Source: Dyella monticola
GTDB taxonomy: Bacteria; Pseudomonadota; Gammaproteobacteria; Xanthomonadales; Rhodanobacteraceae
NCBI RefSeq assembly: GCF_003363155.1
Contig: NZ_QRBE01000001.1
Location: 496,001-560,000 of the forward strand
Direction: 5' to 3'
Length of the DNA stretch: 64,000 bases
Part shown: positions 55,457 through 64,000 of the stretch, in pieces
Position numbering within the stretch: the first letter of the stretch is position 1
Layout: each line of letters opens with the position of its first letter
Made by a program: the position numbers and the translations under genes
The notes under the pieces: generated by a model
Seen by the model: the letters and a program-made list of their open reading frames with translations, nothing else
Told to the model about the DNA's origin: nothing
Databases searched by the model: none

Positions 55457-57508
55457 TCAGCCCACCACCAAGGGCTGCGGCTCCTGCAAGAAGTTGCCTT
55501 GTACGAAATCCACGCCGCAGGCGAACAGCAGCGAAGTGCTGGCGGCATCTTCCACCCATTCGGCCACGGTCAGGCGCTTCATCTCGTGCGCCTGCTGGCA
55601 GATCTCGGTGACCTTCTTCTGATTTTCCGGATGCTGCGGCAGATCGGCCATGAAGCTGCGGTCGATCTTCAAATAGTCGGCATCGATGTGATTGAGCAAC
55701 TGGAAGGAATTGAGGCCGGAGCCGAATTGTTCCAGCGCGAAGAAACCACCGAGTTTTTTCCAGCTCGTGATGAATTCCTGCGCGGGGCGGAGCATGGTTA
55801 CAACTTTGCTTTCCGTCATTTCCAGCACCAGCCGCCCCTGCTTGAGGCTGGCCTGCTTGAGCGCGCGCTCCAGCCAAGGCAGCAGGTTGGCCTGCGACTG
55901 CATGGATTCGGGCGTGAGCTTTACAAAGAATGTCGTGGCGATGCCTTGCCGGTCGCGCGCCTTCAACGCATTGATGGCCTGGTTCAATACCCAGCGATCG
56001 ATCTCGGCGTTGAGGCCATACTTTTCGGCAATCGGCATGAAGAAGCCAGGCGACACTTCGCCTTGCGGGCCATTCATGCGCAGCAGGATTTCCGAGTAAT
56101 CCCCCTCGGCATCCTGCAGGCTGATGGTCTGCTGGTGATACAACATGAATTCGTTCTGCGTAAGCGCCTGGCGCAAGAGGCTCAGCCAGTTGCGCTCGCG
56201 CTCGGCGTCGGCTTTCTCTCTCGCTGCCGGATCGTGCAGTTCGTTGCGATTGCCGCCCTGGCTCTGCGCACTGCGCAAGGCCTGGCTTGCCTGGTTGAGC
56301 AGCATGTCGGCATTGGCGTTCTTTTCGCCCAGCAGGCTGCCACCGGTGCTGGCGGTCAGCGTGATCGATTGCGTCCCAAGATCGAAAATTTCGCGTGATA
56401 TGGCTTGTTGCAGGCTATCGATCCAGCTGCGGATCGCCTCATCGGTTTCGGTGTGCAGTACCACGCCGATGGTGTGTTCGGCGAGCAGCCCGGCAATGTC
56501 TTGCGAGCCCAGTTGCATGCTCACGCGGCGGGCAAAGGCGGCCAGCAGTTCGTCCGCCTTGCCCAGGCCAACGTTGTTGACGATCAACGCCCAGTTGTCC
56601 GGCTCGATCAGCAGCAAGGTCTGGCCCTTGCGGCCTTCGCTCGCGGCCGCTACGGCGTTGTCGATGTGTTCCAGCGTACGGGCACGGTTGAACAAGCCGG
56701 TGACCGCGTCGCGCTGCAGTTGCTCCACCAAGGCCGGGTCGATTTGCTGACGGCGGAACACGATCTGCAGGCAGGGCTCACCTTCAAACGTGGCGTGCGC
56801 GAATTCGGCTGTGGCGGCAAAGGTGCTGCCGTCAGCGCGGCGTGCATGCAATTCGAGCCGGTACTCGGCTTTCTCGCCGCGCGACAGCGCGCGTAGCAGG
56901 CCTTTGAAGGCGTCCGCGTCAGCGGGGCCGATCAGGTCCAGCACCGGCAACCCGAGCAGGTCGTCGTATTCGGCATAGCCGAAGGTGTCCAGATAGGAGC
57001 GATTGGCACGCACGTGCATGCCTTCATGCACGTAGGCGATGGGATCGTTGGAGGAATCGAGCAAGGCATCGCAGCGTCGCTCCGATTCGCGCAGCGCCGC
57101 TTCCAGCCGTCGAACCTGGCGGCGGGTGTGAAGCGATTCGAACTCACGCTTGATGACGGTGATGAGCTGCTTGGGCTGGCTGCGCGAGCCGACGCCCTGC
57201 ACACCTTCCTGAAACATTTCTGCTACCGCCTGATCATCAATTTTCGGCACGCAGGCGAGCAGGGCGATATCGCGGGCCGTGGCATCGATCAGCTGCGCCA
57301 CGGTGCGCAGGGGCACGGTGCTCACGGCGGGGCTGAACAGCACCAGGTCCGGACCGAGTTCTTTCAGCGCTGCCTCGAACTGCTCCGCTGTGGCCGCACG
57401 GGCGGGTCGCACGGCGATGCCTGCGTTGCGCAATAAGGTGATGATCTGTTCCGCGTCCTCGACCGAATTTTCGACAAAGAGGATCTTGATGACGGAGTCT
57501 GTCTTCAT
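55457..57508 (-). CDS. fimX: FimX-like REC-PAS-GGDEF-EAL c-di-GMP receptor
   Basis: 683 aa. The order is a receiver-like domain (about 8-120) that lacks the usual aspartate signature, PAS (about 145-255), a degenerate GGDEF (about 262-420, no GGDEF motif visible) and a degenerate EAL (about 440-680). The EAL domain has EILLRM and EMTES but EQFGSGLNSF in place of DDFGTGYSSL, so it should bind but not cut c-di-GMP. FimX controls type IV pilus assembly with PilZ in Pseudomonas and Xanthomonas. No pil genes are nearby. Confidence 0.9.
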   Translation of the reverse strand: MKTDSVIKILFVENSVEDAEQIITLLRNAGIAVRPARAATAEQFEAALKELGPDLVLFSPAVSTVPLRTVAQLIDATARDIALLACVPKIDDQAVAEMFQEGVQGVGSRSQPKQLITVIKREFESLHTRRQVRRLEAALRESERRCDALLDSSNDPIAYVHEGMHVRANRSYLDTFGYAEYDDLLGLPVLDLIGPADADAFKGLLRALSRGEKAEYRLELHARRADGSTFAATAEFAHATFEGEPCLQIVFRRQQIDPALVEQLQRDAVTGLFNRARTLEHIDNAVAAASEGRKGQTLLLIEPDNWALIVNNVGLGKADELLAAFARRVSMQLGSQDIAGLLAEHTIGVVLHTETDEAIRSWIDSLQQAISREIFDLGTQSITLTASTGGSLLGEKNANADMLLNQASQALRSAQSQGGNRNELHDPAAREKADAERERNWLSLLRQALTQNEFMLYHQQTISLQDAEGDYSEILLRMNGPQGEVSPGFFMPIAEKYGLNAEIDRWVLNQAINALKARDRQGIATTFFVKLTPESMQSQANLLPWLERALKQASLKQGRLVLEMTESKVVTMLRPAQEFITSWKKLGGFFALEQFGSGLNSFQLLNHIDADYLKIDRSFMADLPQHPENQKKVTEICQQAHEMKRLTVAEWVEDAASTSLLFACGVDFVQGNFLQEPQPLVVG

Positions 57509-57674
57509 GGGCGCGTCGTGCTTTCCTTGGAGAAGGCTGCTCGCGCGGAAGGTGTCCGAGGGCTAGCCAGCGTCCCTGTTGTTTTAACGGATTCCTTGCA
57601 GGGCCGCCAGCGGCAATTGACGCATTGGTGATCCATGGCGCGGCCGCGCCCGCCCGGCGAAGGGGGAGGGCAGC

Positions 57675-58691
57675 TCAAATTGGCCGCTTGGACGGATCGC
57701 CACCTACTTCACGCACGAGCTTGGGCACGAGGTAGCCGGGCAGGCGATTGCGCATGGCCTCGATCAGGGATAACGCGCGGGCGTCCGTGACCTCGAAATG
57801 CGCCGCCCCCTGCACACGGTCGAGCTGATGCAAGTAATACGGCAGCACCCCCGCTGCGAACATGCGCTCTGACAATGCCGTGAGCACATCGGCATCGTCA
57901 TTGACTGCGCGCAGCAGCACGGATTGATTGAGCAGGGTTACGCCCGCATCGCGCAAGCGCGCGCAGGCTGCATCCACGCTGCTGTCGAACTCATTGGGAT
58001 GATTGGCATGCACCACCACTACCGTCTGCAAGGGCAATGCTTGCAGCCATTCCACCAGCGACGCATCGATGCGTTCGGGCAGTACCACAGGCAGTCGCGT
58101 GTGAATACGCAGCCGCGTCACATGCGCTATACCGCCAAGCCCGCGCGTGAGCTCTTCCAGTTTGCTGGTGGCCAATGCCAGCGGATCGCCACCGGAAAGG
58201 ATGAGCTCGTTAACCGACGCGTCCTGAGCAATATGCTCCAGCGCCTGCTGCCACTGACCTGCCGCGGCCATCTCCTCGCCATAGGGGAAGTGTCGACGAA
58301 AGCAGTAACGGCAATTGATCGCGCAGCTTCCGCTGGCGATCAGCAAGGCACGACCCTGGTACTTGTGCAGCAATCCCCGGGCTTCGCGTGCCGCAAGGTC
58401 GCCCACCGCGTCGGTGGCGAAACCCGGGGCATGCTCCAGTTCGGCAAGCTGGGGCAGCACCTGCAGCAGCAGCGGGTCGCGCGCATCCCCGCGACGCATG
58501 CGCGCCGCGAATCCCCGCGGAATGCGCAGCGCAAAACCGGCGTCCGCGGCAGGCAGGCGGTCGGCCAGATGATCAAGGTCAAGGAGACTAAGCAACTCGC
58601 GGCCATCGGTAATCGACTGGCGCCAAAGCTGGCGCCAGTCATCCTGGGTGCTGGGCGGTGTAATGCGGGCGCCGGGGCTTCCGGTTATCAT
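57675..58691 (-). CDS. epmB: EF-P beta-lysylation protein EpmB (lysine 2,3-aminomutase type)
   Basis: 338 aa. Radical SAM motif CAINCRYCFRRHFPY (about 122-136), with LSGGDPLALATSKLEEL and VVVHANHPNEF. EpmB turns lysine into (R)-beta-lysine, which EpmA attaches to Lys34 of EF-P. It faces away from efp with a shared 83-nt promoter region. No epmA is visible in the window. Confidence 0.93.
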   Translation of the reverse strand: MITGSPGARITPPSTQDDWRQLWRQSITDGRELLSLLDLDHLADRLPAADAGFALRIPRGFAARMRRGDARDPLLLQVLPQLAELEHAPGFATDAVGDLAAREARGLLHKYQGRALLIASGSCAINCRYCFRRHFPYGEEMAAAGQWQQALEHIAQDASVNELILSGGDPLALATSKLEELTRGLGGIAHVTRLRIHTRLPVVLPERIDASLVEWLQALPLQTVVVVHANHPNEFDSSVDAACARLRDAGVTLLNQSVLLRAVNDDADVLTALSERMFAAGVLPYYLHQLDRVQGAAHFEVTDARALSLIEAMRNRLPGYLVPKLVREVGGDPSKRPI

Positions 58692-58774
58692 AGAGGGCTC
58701 TATCGGGCACGGTTGCCCTTGAACCTCTTATTTTAGCCGCGGATGGCGGCGGTTTCCTCATCGGAGTGAAGTAC

Positions 58775-59341
58775 ATGGCCAGTTATGGTCTTAACGATGT
58801 CAAGAACGGTTTGAAGATCATCGTCGACGGTGACCCGTGGATCATCACCGACGCAGAATTCGTCAAGCCGGGCAAAGGTCAGGCCTTCACCCGCATCAAG
58901 ATCCGCAACCTGTTGAACGGCCGCACTACCGAAAAGACGCTCAAGTCCAGCGACTCCTATGAAGGCGCGGACGTGGTCGATACGGACATGCAGTTCCTCT
59001 ACAACGATGGCGAATTCTGGCATTTCATGCACCAGGAATCGTTCGAACAGCACCAGGCTGACGCCACCGCCATGTCCGACGCCTCCAAGTGGTTGAAGGG
59101 TGAGGAAGAGTGCGTGGTCACGCTGTGGAACGGCCGTCCTATCTCCGTGCAGCCGCCGAACTTCGTGGAGCTCAAGATCGTGGAAACCGATCCGGGTCTG
59201 CGTGGCGATACCTCCGGTGGTGGTGGCAAGCCGGCCAAGCTGGAAACCGGTGCCGTGGTGCGCGTGCCGCTGTTCGTCAACCAGGAAGAAATCGTCAAGG
59301 TCGATACCCGCTCGGGTGAATACGTCAGCCGTGTGAAGTGA
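58775..59341 (+). CDS. efp: Elongation factor P
   Basis: 188 aa, identical in length to E. coli EF-P. The modification loop KPGKGQAF carries Lys34, matching the beta-lysylated residue. It rescues ribosomes stalled on polyproline; the window itself codes for such runs in the M56 protein. GGAG lies 8 nt upstream of ATG 58775. A hairpin (GCATCGGC 59343-59350 with GCCGATGC 59370-59377) may terminate it. Confidence 0.97.
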   Translation: MASYGLNDVKNGLKIIVDGDPWIITDAEFVKPGKGQAFTRIKIRNLLNGRTTEKTLKSSDSYEGADVVDTDMQFLYNDGEFWHFMHQESFEQHQADATAMSDASKWLKGEEECVVTLWNGRPISVQPPNFVELKIVETDPGLRGDTSGGGGKPAKLETGAVVRVPLFVNQEEIVKVDTRSGEYVSRVK

Positions 59342-59342
59342 T

Positions 59343-59404
59343 GCATCGGCCGGCGCTTCAGCGCGGCTTGCCGATGCGTCACCCCGGTGAAGGCCGGGAT
59401 CCAG
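59343..59404. repeat. Hairpin plus REP-like palindrome after efp
   Basis: An 8-bp stem with a 19-nt loop at 59343-59377 is followed by GCGTCACCCCGGTGAAGGCC (59376-59395) leading into GGGATCCAG. It matches the REP-like palindromes near 29389 and 47993. Confidence 0.5.
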
Positions 59405-59512
59405 CGGAATACGCGTGCGAAGCACACGAAGCCATTGGACATTGAGCAGACCTGAGGGGCGGGCATCGTAAGATGTGCCGCCCCGTTTCATATCACTCCC
59501 CAAGAAAAAAAC

Positions 59513-60856
59513 ATGACGAGCCAGACCGCGCCGCAGCCTGTGGATCTCTTAATCGAAGCCCGCTGGGTCGTGCCGGTCGAACCGCACGGCGCGGTGCTGG
59601 AACAGCATGCGGTGGCGATCGATGCCGATCGCATCGTCGCGATCCTGCCGATTGCCGAAGCACGCGCCGCCTACGCACCGCGTGAGCGCGTCGAACTGGG
59701 CGAACATGCCCTGATGCCCGGGCTCATCAACACCCACACGCACAACCCAATGACGCTGATGCGCGGCCTCGCGGACGATCTGCCGCTGATGGTATGGCTG
59801 CAACAGCACATCTGGCCGGTCGAGGCGAAAGTGATCGGCCCCGAGTTCGTGCGCGATGGCGTGGAACTGGCCATCGCCGAGATGCTGCGCGGTGGCACCA
59901 CGTGTGCCAACGAAAATTATTTTTTCCCGGATGCGATCGGCGCGACGTATCGCAAGCACGGCTTCCGTGCCGTAGTCGGTTTGCCGGTGATCGAGTTTCC
60001 CACCGGTTGGGCACGCACGCAGGACGAATATTTCGAGCGCGCCGGCGAAACCCACGACGCGTTCCGCAACGATGCGCTGATCCGCACCGCGTTCGCGCCG
60101 CACGCGCCGTATACCGTGTCCGACGAATCGTTCGAACGCATTCGCGTGCTGGCCGATCAGCTCGATATTCCCGTGCATCTGCACCTGCATGAAACCACGC
60201 ATGAAGTGGATGAGGAGCGCAAAAAAAGCGGATTGCGTCCGTTCCAGCGCTTGCAGAAGCTCGGGCTGATTAACGACCGCCTGATCGCCGTGCACATGAC
60301 GCAACTCACCGAAGGCGAAATCGCCGCCTGCGCCGAAGCGGGCGTGTCCGTTGTGCATTGCCCGGAATCCAACTTGAAGCTCGCCTCCGGTTTCTGCCCG
60401 GCCGAAAAGTTGCGCAAAGCCGGCGTGAACGTGGCGCTGGGAACGGACGGCGCTGCCTCCAACAATGATCTGGACATGTTCGGCGAGATGCGCACCGCTG
60501 CGCTGCTGGCCAAAGCCGTTGCCGAGGATGCCGCGGCTTTCGATGCAGGGTTTGCATTGCGCGCGGCCACCATCCAGGCAGCGAAGGCGTTGGGCCTGGA
60601 TGGCGAGGTCGGCTCGATCGAGGTCGGCAAGCAGGCGGACCTCGCGGCAGTGCGGCTCAGCGATCTGGAAACCCAGCCTTTGTTCCACGTGGTGTCGCAA
60701 CTGGTATACGCCACGGGAAGGCATCAGGTCACGGACGTGTGGGTGGCGGGCAAACGCAAGCTGGCCGCGCGCGAGCTGGTGGATATGGATCTGCCTGGTG
60801 TCATGGCGCGCACGCATGCCTGGCGCGAACGCATCGCGGCACTGGATCCGGCATGA
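59513..60856 (+). CDS. mtaD: 5-methylthioadenosine/S-adenosylhomocysteine deaminase-type amidohydrolase
   Basis: 447 aa. Metal ligands are the HxH in LINTHTHNPM (about 76-85), His in VHLHLHETTHEV, His in AVHMTQLTEGE and Asp in ALGTDGAASNND. The TRZ/ATZ family includes MtaD; 5-methylthioadenosine or SAH is likely, although guanine or 8-oxoguanine deaminases are relatives. Its stop overlaps the next start by 4 nt, and ubiG follows, linking it to SAM by-product recycling. Confidence 0.82.
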   Translation: MTSQTAPQPVDLLIEARWVVPVEPHGAVLEQHAVAIDADRIVAILPIAEARAAYAPRERVELGEHALMPGLINTHTHNPMTLMRGLADDLPLMVWLQQHIWPVEAKVIGPEFVRDGVELAIAEMLRGGTTCANENYFFPDAIGATYRKHGFRAVVGLPVIEFPTGWARTQDEYFERAGETHDAFRNDALIRTAFAPHAPYTVSDESFERIRVLADQLDIPVHLHLHETTHEVDEERKKSGLRPFQRLQKLGLINDRLIAVHMTQLTEGEIAACAEAGVSVVHCPESNLKLASGFCPAEKLRKAGVNVALGTDGAASNNDLDMFGEMRTAALLAKAVAEDAAAFDAGFALRAATIQAAKALGLDGEVGSIEVGKQADLAAVRLSDLETQPLFHVVSQLVYATGRHQVTDVWVAGKRKLAARELVDMDLPGVMARTHAWRERIAALDPA

Positions 60857-61107
60857 AGCGCTTTCTGGTCATGCTGATGCGGAGGCCGCAGATCGATCCG
60901 GATGCTATACCGCTGCATAAGCAATTTCTGGCCACGCTGCGTGAGCAGGGGCGCAACGAAATGTCCGGCGCGTTCGCCGACCAGTCGGGTGGCGCCTACC
61001 TACTGCGCGCCGAGTCGCTGGAAGAAGCGCTGGACATTGCCCATAGCGATCCGGCCCATACCAGCGGCGGCTGGGATGTCACGGTTTACGAATGGAACTC
61101 GCATTAA
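60853..61107 (+). CDS. YciI-like small protein
   Basis: 84 aa. The YCII-domain outline is present: KRFLVMLMRRPQ, AIPLHKQFLATLREQGRNEM and GGAYLLRAESLEEALDIAHS. It is a small dimeric ferredoxin-like fold of uncertain enzyme activity. Its start overlaps the mtaD stop, and ubiG follows 26 nt later. Confidence 0.75.
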   Translation: MKRFLVMLMRRPQIDPDAIPLHKQFLATLREQGRNEMSGAFADQSGGAYLLRAESLEEALDIAHSDPAHTSGGWDVTVYEWNSH

Positions 61108-61133
61108 AGTTGGGCCATTCTGCGGAGTACCTC

Positions 61134-61844
61134 ATGATGCAAACCACGGAAAACGTCAGTCACAAGGAAATCGCACGCTTCGACAAACTGGCCTCGCGCT
61201 GGTGGGATCCGGACGGCGAATCGCGTCCGTTGCATGATCTCAATCCCGTGCGTCTGGATTACGTGTCTGCACGTGTGCCATTGCGTGGTGCGCGCGTAGC
61301 GGATGTAGGGTGCGGTGGTGGATTGCTCAGCGAGGCGCTGGCGCGCGCGGGGGCCGACGTCGTCGGCATCGATCTGGGCCTGAAGGTTATCGAGATCGCC
61401 CGGCTGCATCTGCACGAAACCCATCTGCAGGTGGATTACCGCAAGCAGTCATCGACCGAACTGGCTGCTGCGGAACCGGCGAGTTTCGATGCGGTGTGCT
61501 GCATGGAGATGATCGAGCATGTGCCCGACCCCGCCGCGCTGGTGCACGATCTGGCGGTCATGCTCAAACCTGGCGCGCGCCTTTTCATGTCCACGCTCAA
61601 CCGCACGCCGGCGGCTTTCGGTGCGGCCATCATCGGCGCGGAATACATTGCGCGTCTGCTACCGCGCGGCACACATCACTACGCGCAGTTCCTCAAGCCC
61701 TCGGAGCTTGCGCGTTTGCTTCGACACGAAGGGCTGGAAGTGGAAGACATCAGTGGCCTGGGCTACAACCCGCTCAGCCGCAAGGCCTGGTTGAGTCGGT
61801 TCACCGCTATCAATTACCTCCTTTGCGCACGTAAACCTGCATGA
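61134..61844 (+). CDS. ubiG: Ubiquinone biosynthesis O-methyltransferase UbiG
   Basis: 236 aa. SAM site VADVGCGGGLLSEALARAGA (about 56-75), then DAVCCMEMIEHVPDP and FMSTLNRTP. The start SRWWDPDGESRPLHDLNPVR is diagnostic of UbiG. It performs both O-methylations in ubiquinone synthesis. ATG 61134 has GGAG 6 nt upstream; the adjacent ATG at 61137 is equally possible. Confidence 0.95.
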   Translation: MMQTTENVSHKEIARFDKLASRWWDPDGESRPLHDLNPVRLDYVSARVPLRGARVADVGCGGGLLSEALARAGADVVGIDLGLKVIEIARLHLHETHLQVDYRKQSSTELAAAEPASFDAVCCMEMIEHVPDPAALVHDLAVMLKPGARLFMSTLNRTPAAFGAAIIGAEYIARLLPRGTHHYAQFLKPSELARLLRHEGLEVEDISGLGYNPLSRKAWLSRFTAINYLLCARKPA

Positions 61845-62515
61845 AACCGTTGCTCAAATCGCCTCAAGGCGTCTTGTTCGATCTGGATGGAACGCTGCTG
61901 GACAGTGCGCCAGATCTGCACGCCGCACTCGCCGTTTATTGCGAAGAAGTTGGTGCCGCGGTGCCTGTCTATGCGGCGGTGCGTACCGTCGTATCGCGTG
62001 GCTCGCGCGCTATCCTGCGTTGCGCGTTCGATGAAGGCGACGAAGCATTGCTTGAGCGCATGCCGCGTTACCTGGAGCTTTATCACAGCATGATGGCGCG
62101 CCATACGCGTCCTTTCGAAGGTATCGAGCCATTGCTCGATGCGCTCGAAAGCAACGGTATCGCATGGGGCATCGTCACCAACAAGCCTGGCTATCTCACC
62201 GACGATCTGGTGAGGCAGATCGGTTGGGGCGAGCGTGTTTGCGCGGTGGTGTCGGGCGACACACTGCCCGTGCGCAAGCCCGATCCGGCGCCGGTATTGC
62301 TTGCGTGCGAACGCGGCGGTCTCGATCCGACACGATGCTTGTTTGTGGGTGACGATCGCCGCGACGTGCAAGCCGGACATGCGGCCGGGCTGTACACCGT
62401 TGCCGTGGAATGGGGTTATCTCGATGGCGGCGATCCGCATGCCTGGGATGCCGACGTTGTGGTGCGGCATCCGCGCGAGTTCATCGAGCTGCTAGGGCTG
62501 AAGGTTCCCGCGTGA
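61841..62515 (+). CDS. gph: HAD phosphatase, phosphoglycolate phosphatase-like (Gph/MupP)
   Basis: 224 aa. HAD motifs are FDLDGTLLDSAPDLH (12-26), VTNKPG, the lysine in KPDPAPVLLACERGG and GDDRRDVQAG. Next to ubiG in related bacteria this gene is annotated Gph; Pseudomonas MupP, an N-acetylmuramate 6-phosphate phosphatase, occupies the same spot and is a real alternative. Start and stop overlap both neighbours by 4 nt. Confidence 0.85.
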   Translation: MKPLLKSPQGVLFDLDGTLLDSAPDLHAALAVYCEEVGAAVPVYAAVRTVVSRGSRAILRCAFDEGDEALLERMPRYLELYHSMMARHTRPFEGIEPLLDALESNGIAWGIVTNKPGYLTDDLVRQIGWGERVCAVVSGDTLPVRKPDPAPVLLACERGGLDPTRCLFVGDDRRDVQAGHAAGLYTVAVEWGYLDGGDPHAWDADVVVRHPREFIELLGLKVPA

Positions 62516-63369
62516 GCGATGAGGGTGCTCGTCACGGCGCGCTGCAAAGCTACGTCGATAAATGGCTTGCCCTGCAACCTCAGCAGCGCACGGCGCTGGT
62601 CTTCGTGGATCCGAACAAGTATCCGGGCCACATAGCGCTTGCCGCACTGGAGCAGGAACTGCTCTCGGCCGCCTATGGCATTCGCGAACCCCACGTCGCT
62701 GTCACCAAGCTCAACTGGTGGGCGGAGGAACTCGCTGGCGCGGCGGCAAGCGGCGGACGGCATCCGCTCACTCGCGTGCTGTTCGATGACGAGCGTGCGC
62801 GCACCATCTCGCCGGAGCGCTGGCTGGCACCCGTGCTGGCCGGCATGGCGCAACTGGAAGAAGGTACGGCCGTGGATTTCACGGCCCAGCTCAACGCCGC
62901 CTCGGCACTGCATGGCGCCTTGGCCGCGCTGGAAACAGCATGGTGGTACGGCGAACAGGCGTCGTCCGAACGCGCGACGCGCGTGGCCACGCTGAGCCAC
63001 CTGCTGTTCGCCTTGCGTCGTCTGCAGGAGGATGCCGAGCGGGATCGCCTGCCGCTCCCCATGGCGCGTTTGGCCCGCTTCAGTTTGAGCCGTGCCGGTC
63101 TGCGCGAGCAGAGTGAGTCCCGCGACCAAGCCATCAGAGCGCAATTGGACGACCTGCACACAGCATGGAAGGAGGCCGGCCGGCTTGTCGGCCCCCTCAG
63201 CGTATTTCGGGCACTTGAGGCCACCCAGGGTGAGCGCTTGGCGCGCCGGGCACTGCACGCCGGTGAACCTTTGAAAGCCCTGCAAAAAGGCACGCCGGAC
63301 CGCGGCTTTCTGACGACGCTGCGGGCCTGGCGGGCAGCCCAGCACTGGCAGCGGCGGATCGCTGGCTAA
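62512..63369 (+). CDS. Squalene/phytoene synthase-like protein without obvious catalytic aspartates
   Basis: 285 aa from a GTG overlapping the gph stop. The order VFVDPNKYPGHIALAALEQE, NWWAEELAGAA, HPLTRVLFDDERA and LLFALRRLQEDAERDRLPLP follows the phytoene synthase-like family (NDUFAF6 branch). The two DxxxD metal motifs expected for prenyl condensation are not seen, so it may be non-enzymatic. It is the last gene of the ubiG-gph group. Confidence 0.7.
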   Translation: MSDEGARHGALQSYVDKWLALQPQQRTALVFVDPNKYPGHIALAALEQELLSAAYGIREPHVAVTKLNWWAEELAGAAASGGRHPLTRVLFDDERARTISPERWLAPVLAGMAQLEEGTAVDFTAQLNAASALHGALAALETAWWYGEQASSERATRVATLSHLLFALRRLQEDAERDRLPLPMARLARFSLSRAGLREQSESRDQAIRAQLDDLHTAWKEAGRLVGPLSVFRALEATQGERLARRALHAGEPLKALQKGTPDRGFLTTLRAWRAAQHWQRRIAG

Positions 63370-63493
63370 ACGCAGTGTTTCCTCAATGGGCCTGTTGCGA
63401 CGCGGCGAGCTGCCCCAACATTAGCCCCGTGGCCGCGCTGCGGCAGTCTGTGCAACCCGCTCCCGGCTTGGTCGGGAGGGTCAAAGGAACACC

Positions 63494-64000
63494 ATGCATA
63501 CCCACGAAAACACTGTTCGCCTGATGCCCGACGTTGCCGCCCAGGCGCAGCCGCATCTGGCCGGCGCGCTGGACTGGGTCGGCATGGATGGTATCGAGGT
63601 GCCGGCGTTGTTCGATGCCGGCGACGGCACGGTGCAGCGCTCCAGCGCCCAGGTCGGCGCGTTCGTCAACCTCGTGCGGCCAGACAAGCGCGGCATCCAC
63701 ATGTCGCGCCTTTATCTATTGATCGACGAACACCTCAGTTCCAAAGCGGTGGACGCGGCGATGTTGCAATCACTGCTGCAGGCGTTTCTGGAATCGCACA
63801 AGGATTTGGCTGATCGTGCACGCATCAGCATCCGCTTCGATCAGCTGGTGCGTCGTGCCGCCCTACGCAGCAGCAACAGCGGCTGGCGTGCTTACCCGGT
63901 ATCGATCGAGGCCAGCTTGTGCAAAGAAGGCTTTCGCGTGGAGCTGGGTACGGAAGTGGTCTACTCCTCGACCTGTCCCGCTTCGGCGGCACTGTCCAGG
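63494..64000 (+). CDS. folE2: GTP cyclohydrolase FolE2 (partial, runs off the right edge)
   Basis: At least 169 aa. The start MPDVAAQAQPHLAGALDWVG and later EHLSSKAVDAAMLQS and VVYSSTCPASAALS match FolE2, the second form of GTP cyclohydrolase I that opens folate synthesis. The active-site Cys is in STCPAS. No zinc-uptake (Zur) site was recognised upstream; a CTCCCG/CGGGAG hairpin lies just before the ribosome site. The C-terminus is outside the window. Confidence 0.88.
   Translation, partial: MHTHENTVRLMPDVAAQAQPHLAGALDWVGMDGIEVPALFDAGDGTVQRSSAQVGAFVNLVRPDKRGIHMSRLYLLIDEHLSSKAVDAAMLQSLLQAFLESHKDLADRARISIRFDQLVRRAALRSSNSGWRAYPVSIEASLCKEGFRVELGTEVVYSSTCPASAALSR

Noticed and set aside
59549-60817. 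422-codon frame antisense to mtaD
   Set aside because: Shadow frame; mtaD has all metal ligands on the other strand.
63370-63493. Zur operator or riboswitch upstream of folE2
   Set aside because: No AT-rich palindrome of the Zur type and no known riboswitch core was found; only a short CTCCCG hairpin.

Overview
The window looks like chromosomal DNA of a high-GC gammaproteobacterium of the Xanthomonadales, most probably the Rhodanobacteraceae (Dyella/Rhodanobacter/Frateuria type). The grounds are the gene neighbourhoods (pqiA-pqiA-pqiB-pqiC, leuS-lptE-holA-nadD, rpsF-rpsR-rplI-dnaB-alr-radA, ffh-rpsP-rimM-trmD-rplS), a FimX-type c-di-GMP protein, EF-P with Lys34 paired with EpmB, and protein sequences typical of that group. 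The genus call is inference from memory; no search was run. No tRNA, rRNA or CRISPR array was seen.

Layout. 1-4.8 kb: a partial gene end, a CnoX-type thioredoxin-TPR protein and a four-gene Pqi lipid-transport operon. 5.0-10.2 kb: leuS, a 267-bp nested inverted-repeat element, lptE, holA, nadD. 10.3-11.4 kb: an AT-richer cassette with a DUF2778/Tlde1-like peptidoglycan toxin, a small membrane protein that could be its immunity protein, and a short reading frame resembling the first residues of the type VI tube protein Hcp. 11.6-15.5 kb: a periplasmic redox-repair module (Tat-exported MsrB, DipZ) divergent from an ECF sigma factor and an NrsF-like anti-sigma factor. 15.6-18.8 kb: rsfS, rlmH, an acetyltransferase, maf, a CPBP protease and a MAPEG protein, then a remnant of a ypfJ-like gene. 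19.1-21.8 kb: a second ECF sigma/anti-sigma pair divergent from a metallophosphoesterase and a cupredoxin. 21.8-31 kb: YgiD, two DEAD-box helicases, an SDR, acetyltransferase, MFS transporter, SlyD, Ohr/OhrR and an NlpC/P60 lipoprotein. 31-34.2 kb: BlaI plus a BlaR1-like M56/TonB-domain protein and a ChaN-like exported protein. 34.3-38.3 kb: an amino-acid oxidoreductase, Gor, HutG and a small secreted Lys/Ser-rich protein. 38.3-42 kb: an operon (SDR, semialdehyde dehydrogenase, beta-carbonic anhydrase, RidA-type deaminase) that fits the 2-aminomuconate branch of tryptophan degradation. 42-64 kb: mostly housekeeping genes (asnS, iscA, ribosomal proteins, dnaB, alr, radA, ypjD, ffh, rpsP-rimM-trmD-rplS, fimX, epmB/efp, mtaD, ubiG, gph, folE2).

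The most unusual points are the toxin/immunity cassette with its Hcp-like leader, inserted where nadD and rsfS are normally close; the multi-branched inverted-repeat element that fills the leuS-lptE gap from stop codon to start codon; and two independent ECF loci, each with a pair of divergent promoters of matching sequence and spacing, which predicts autoregulation of two separate envelope/redox regulons.
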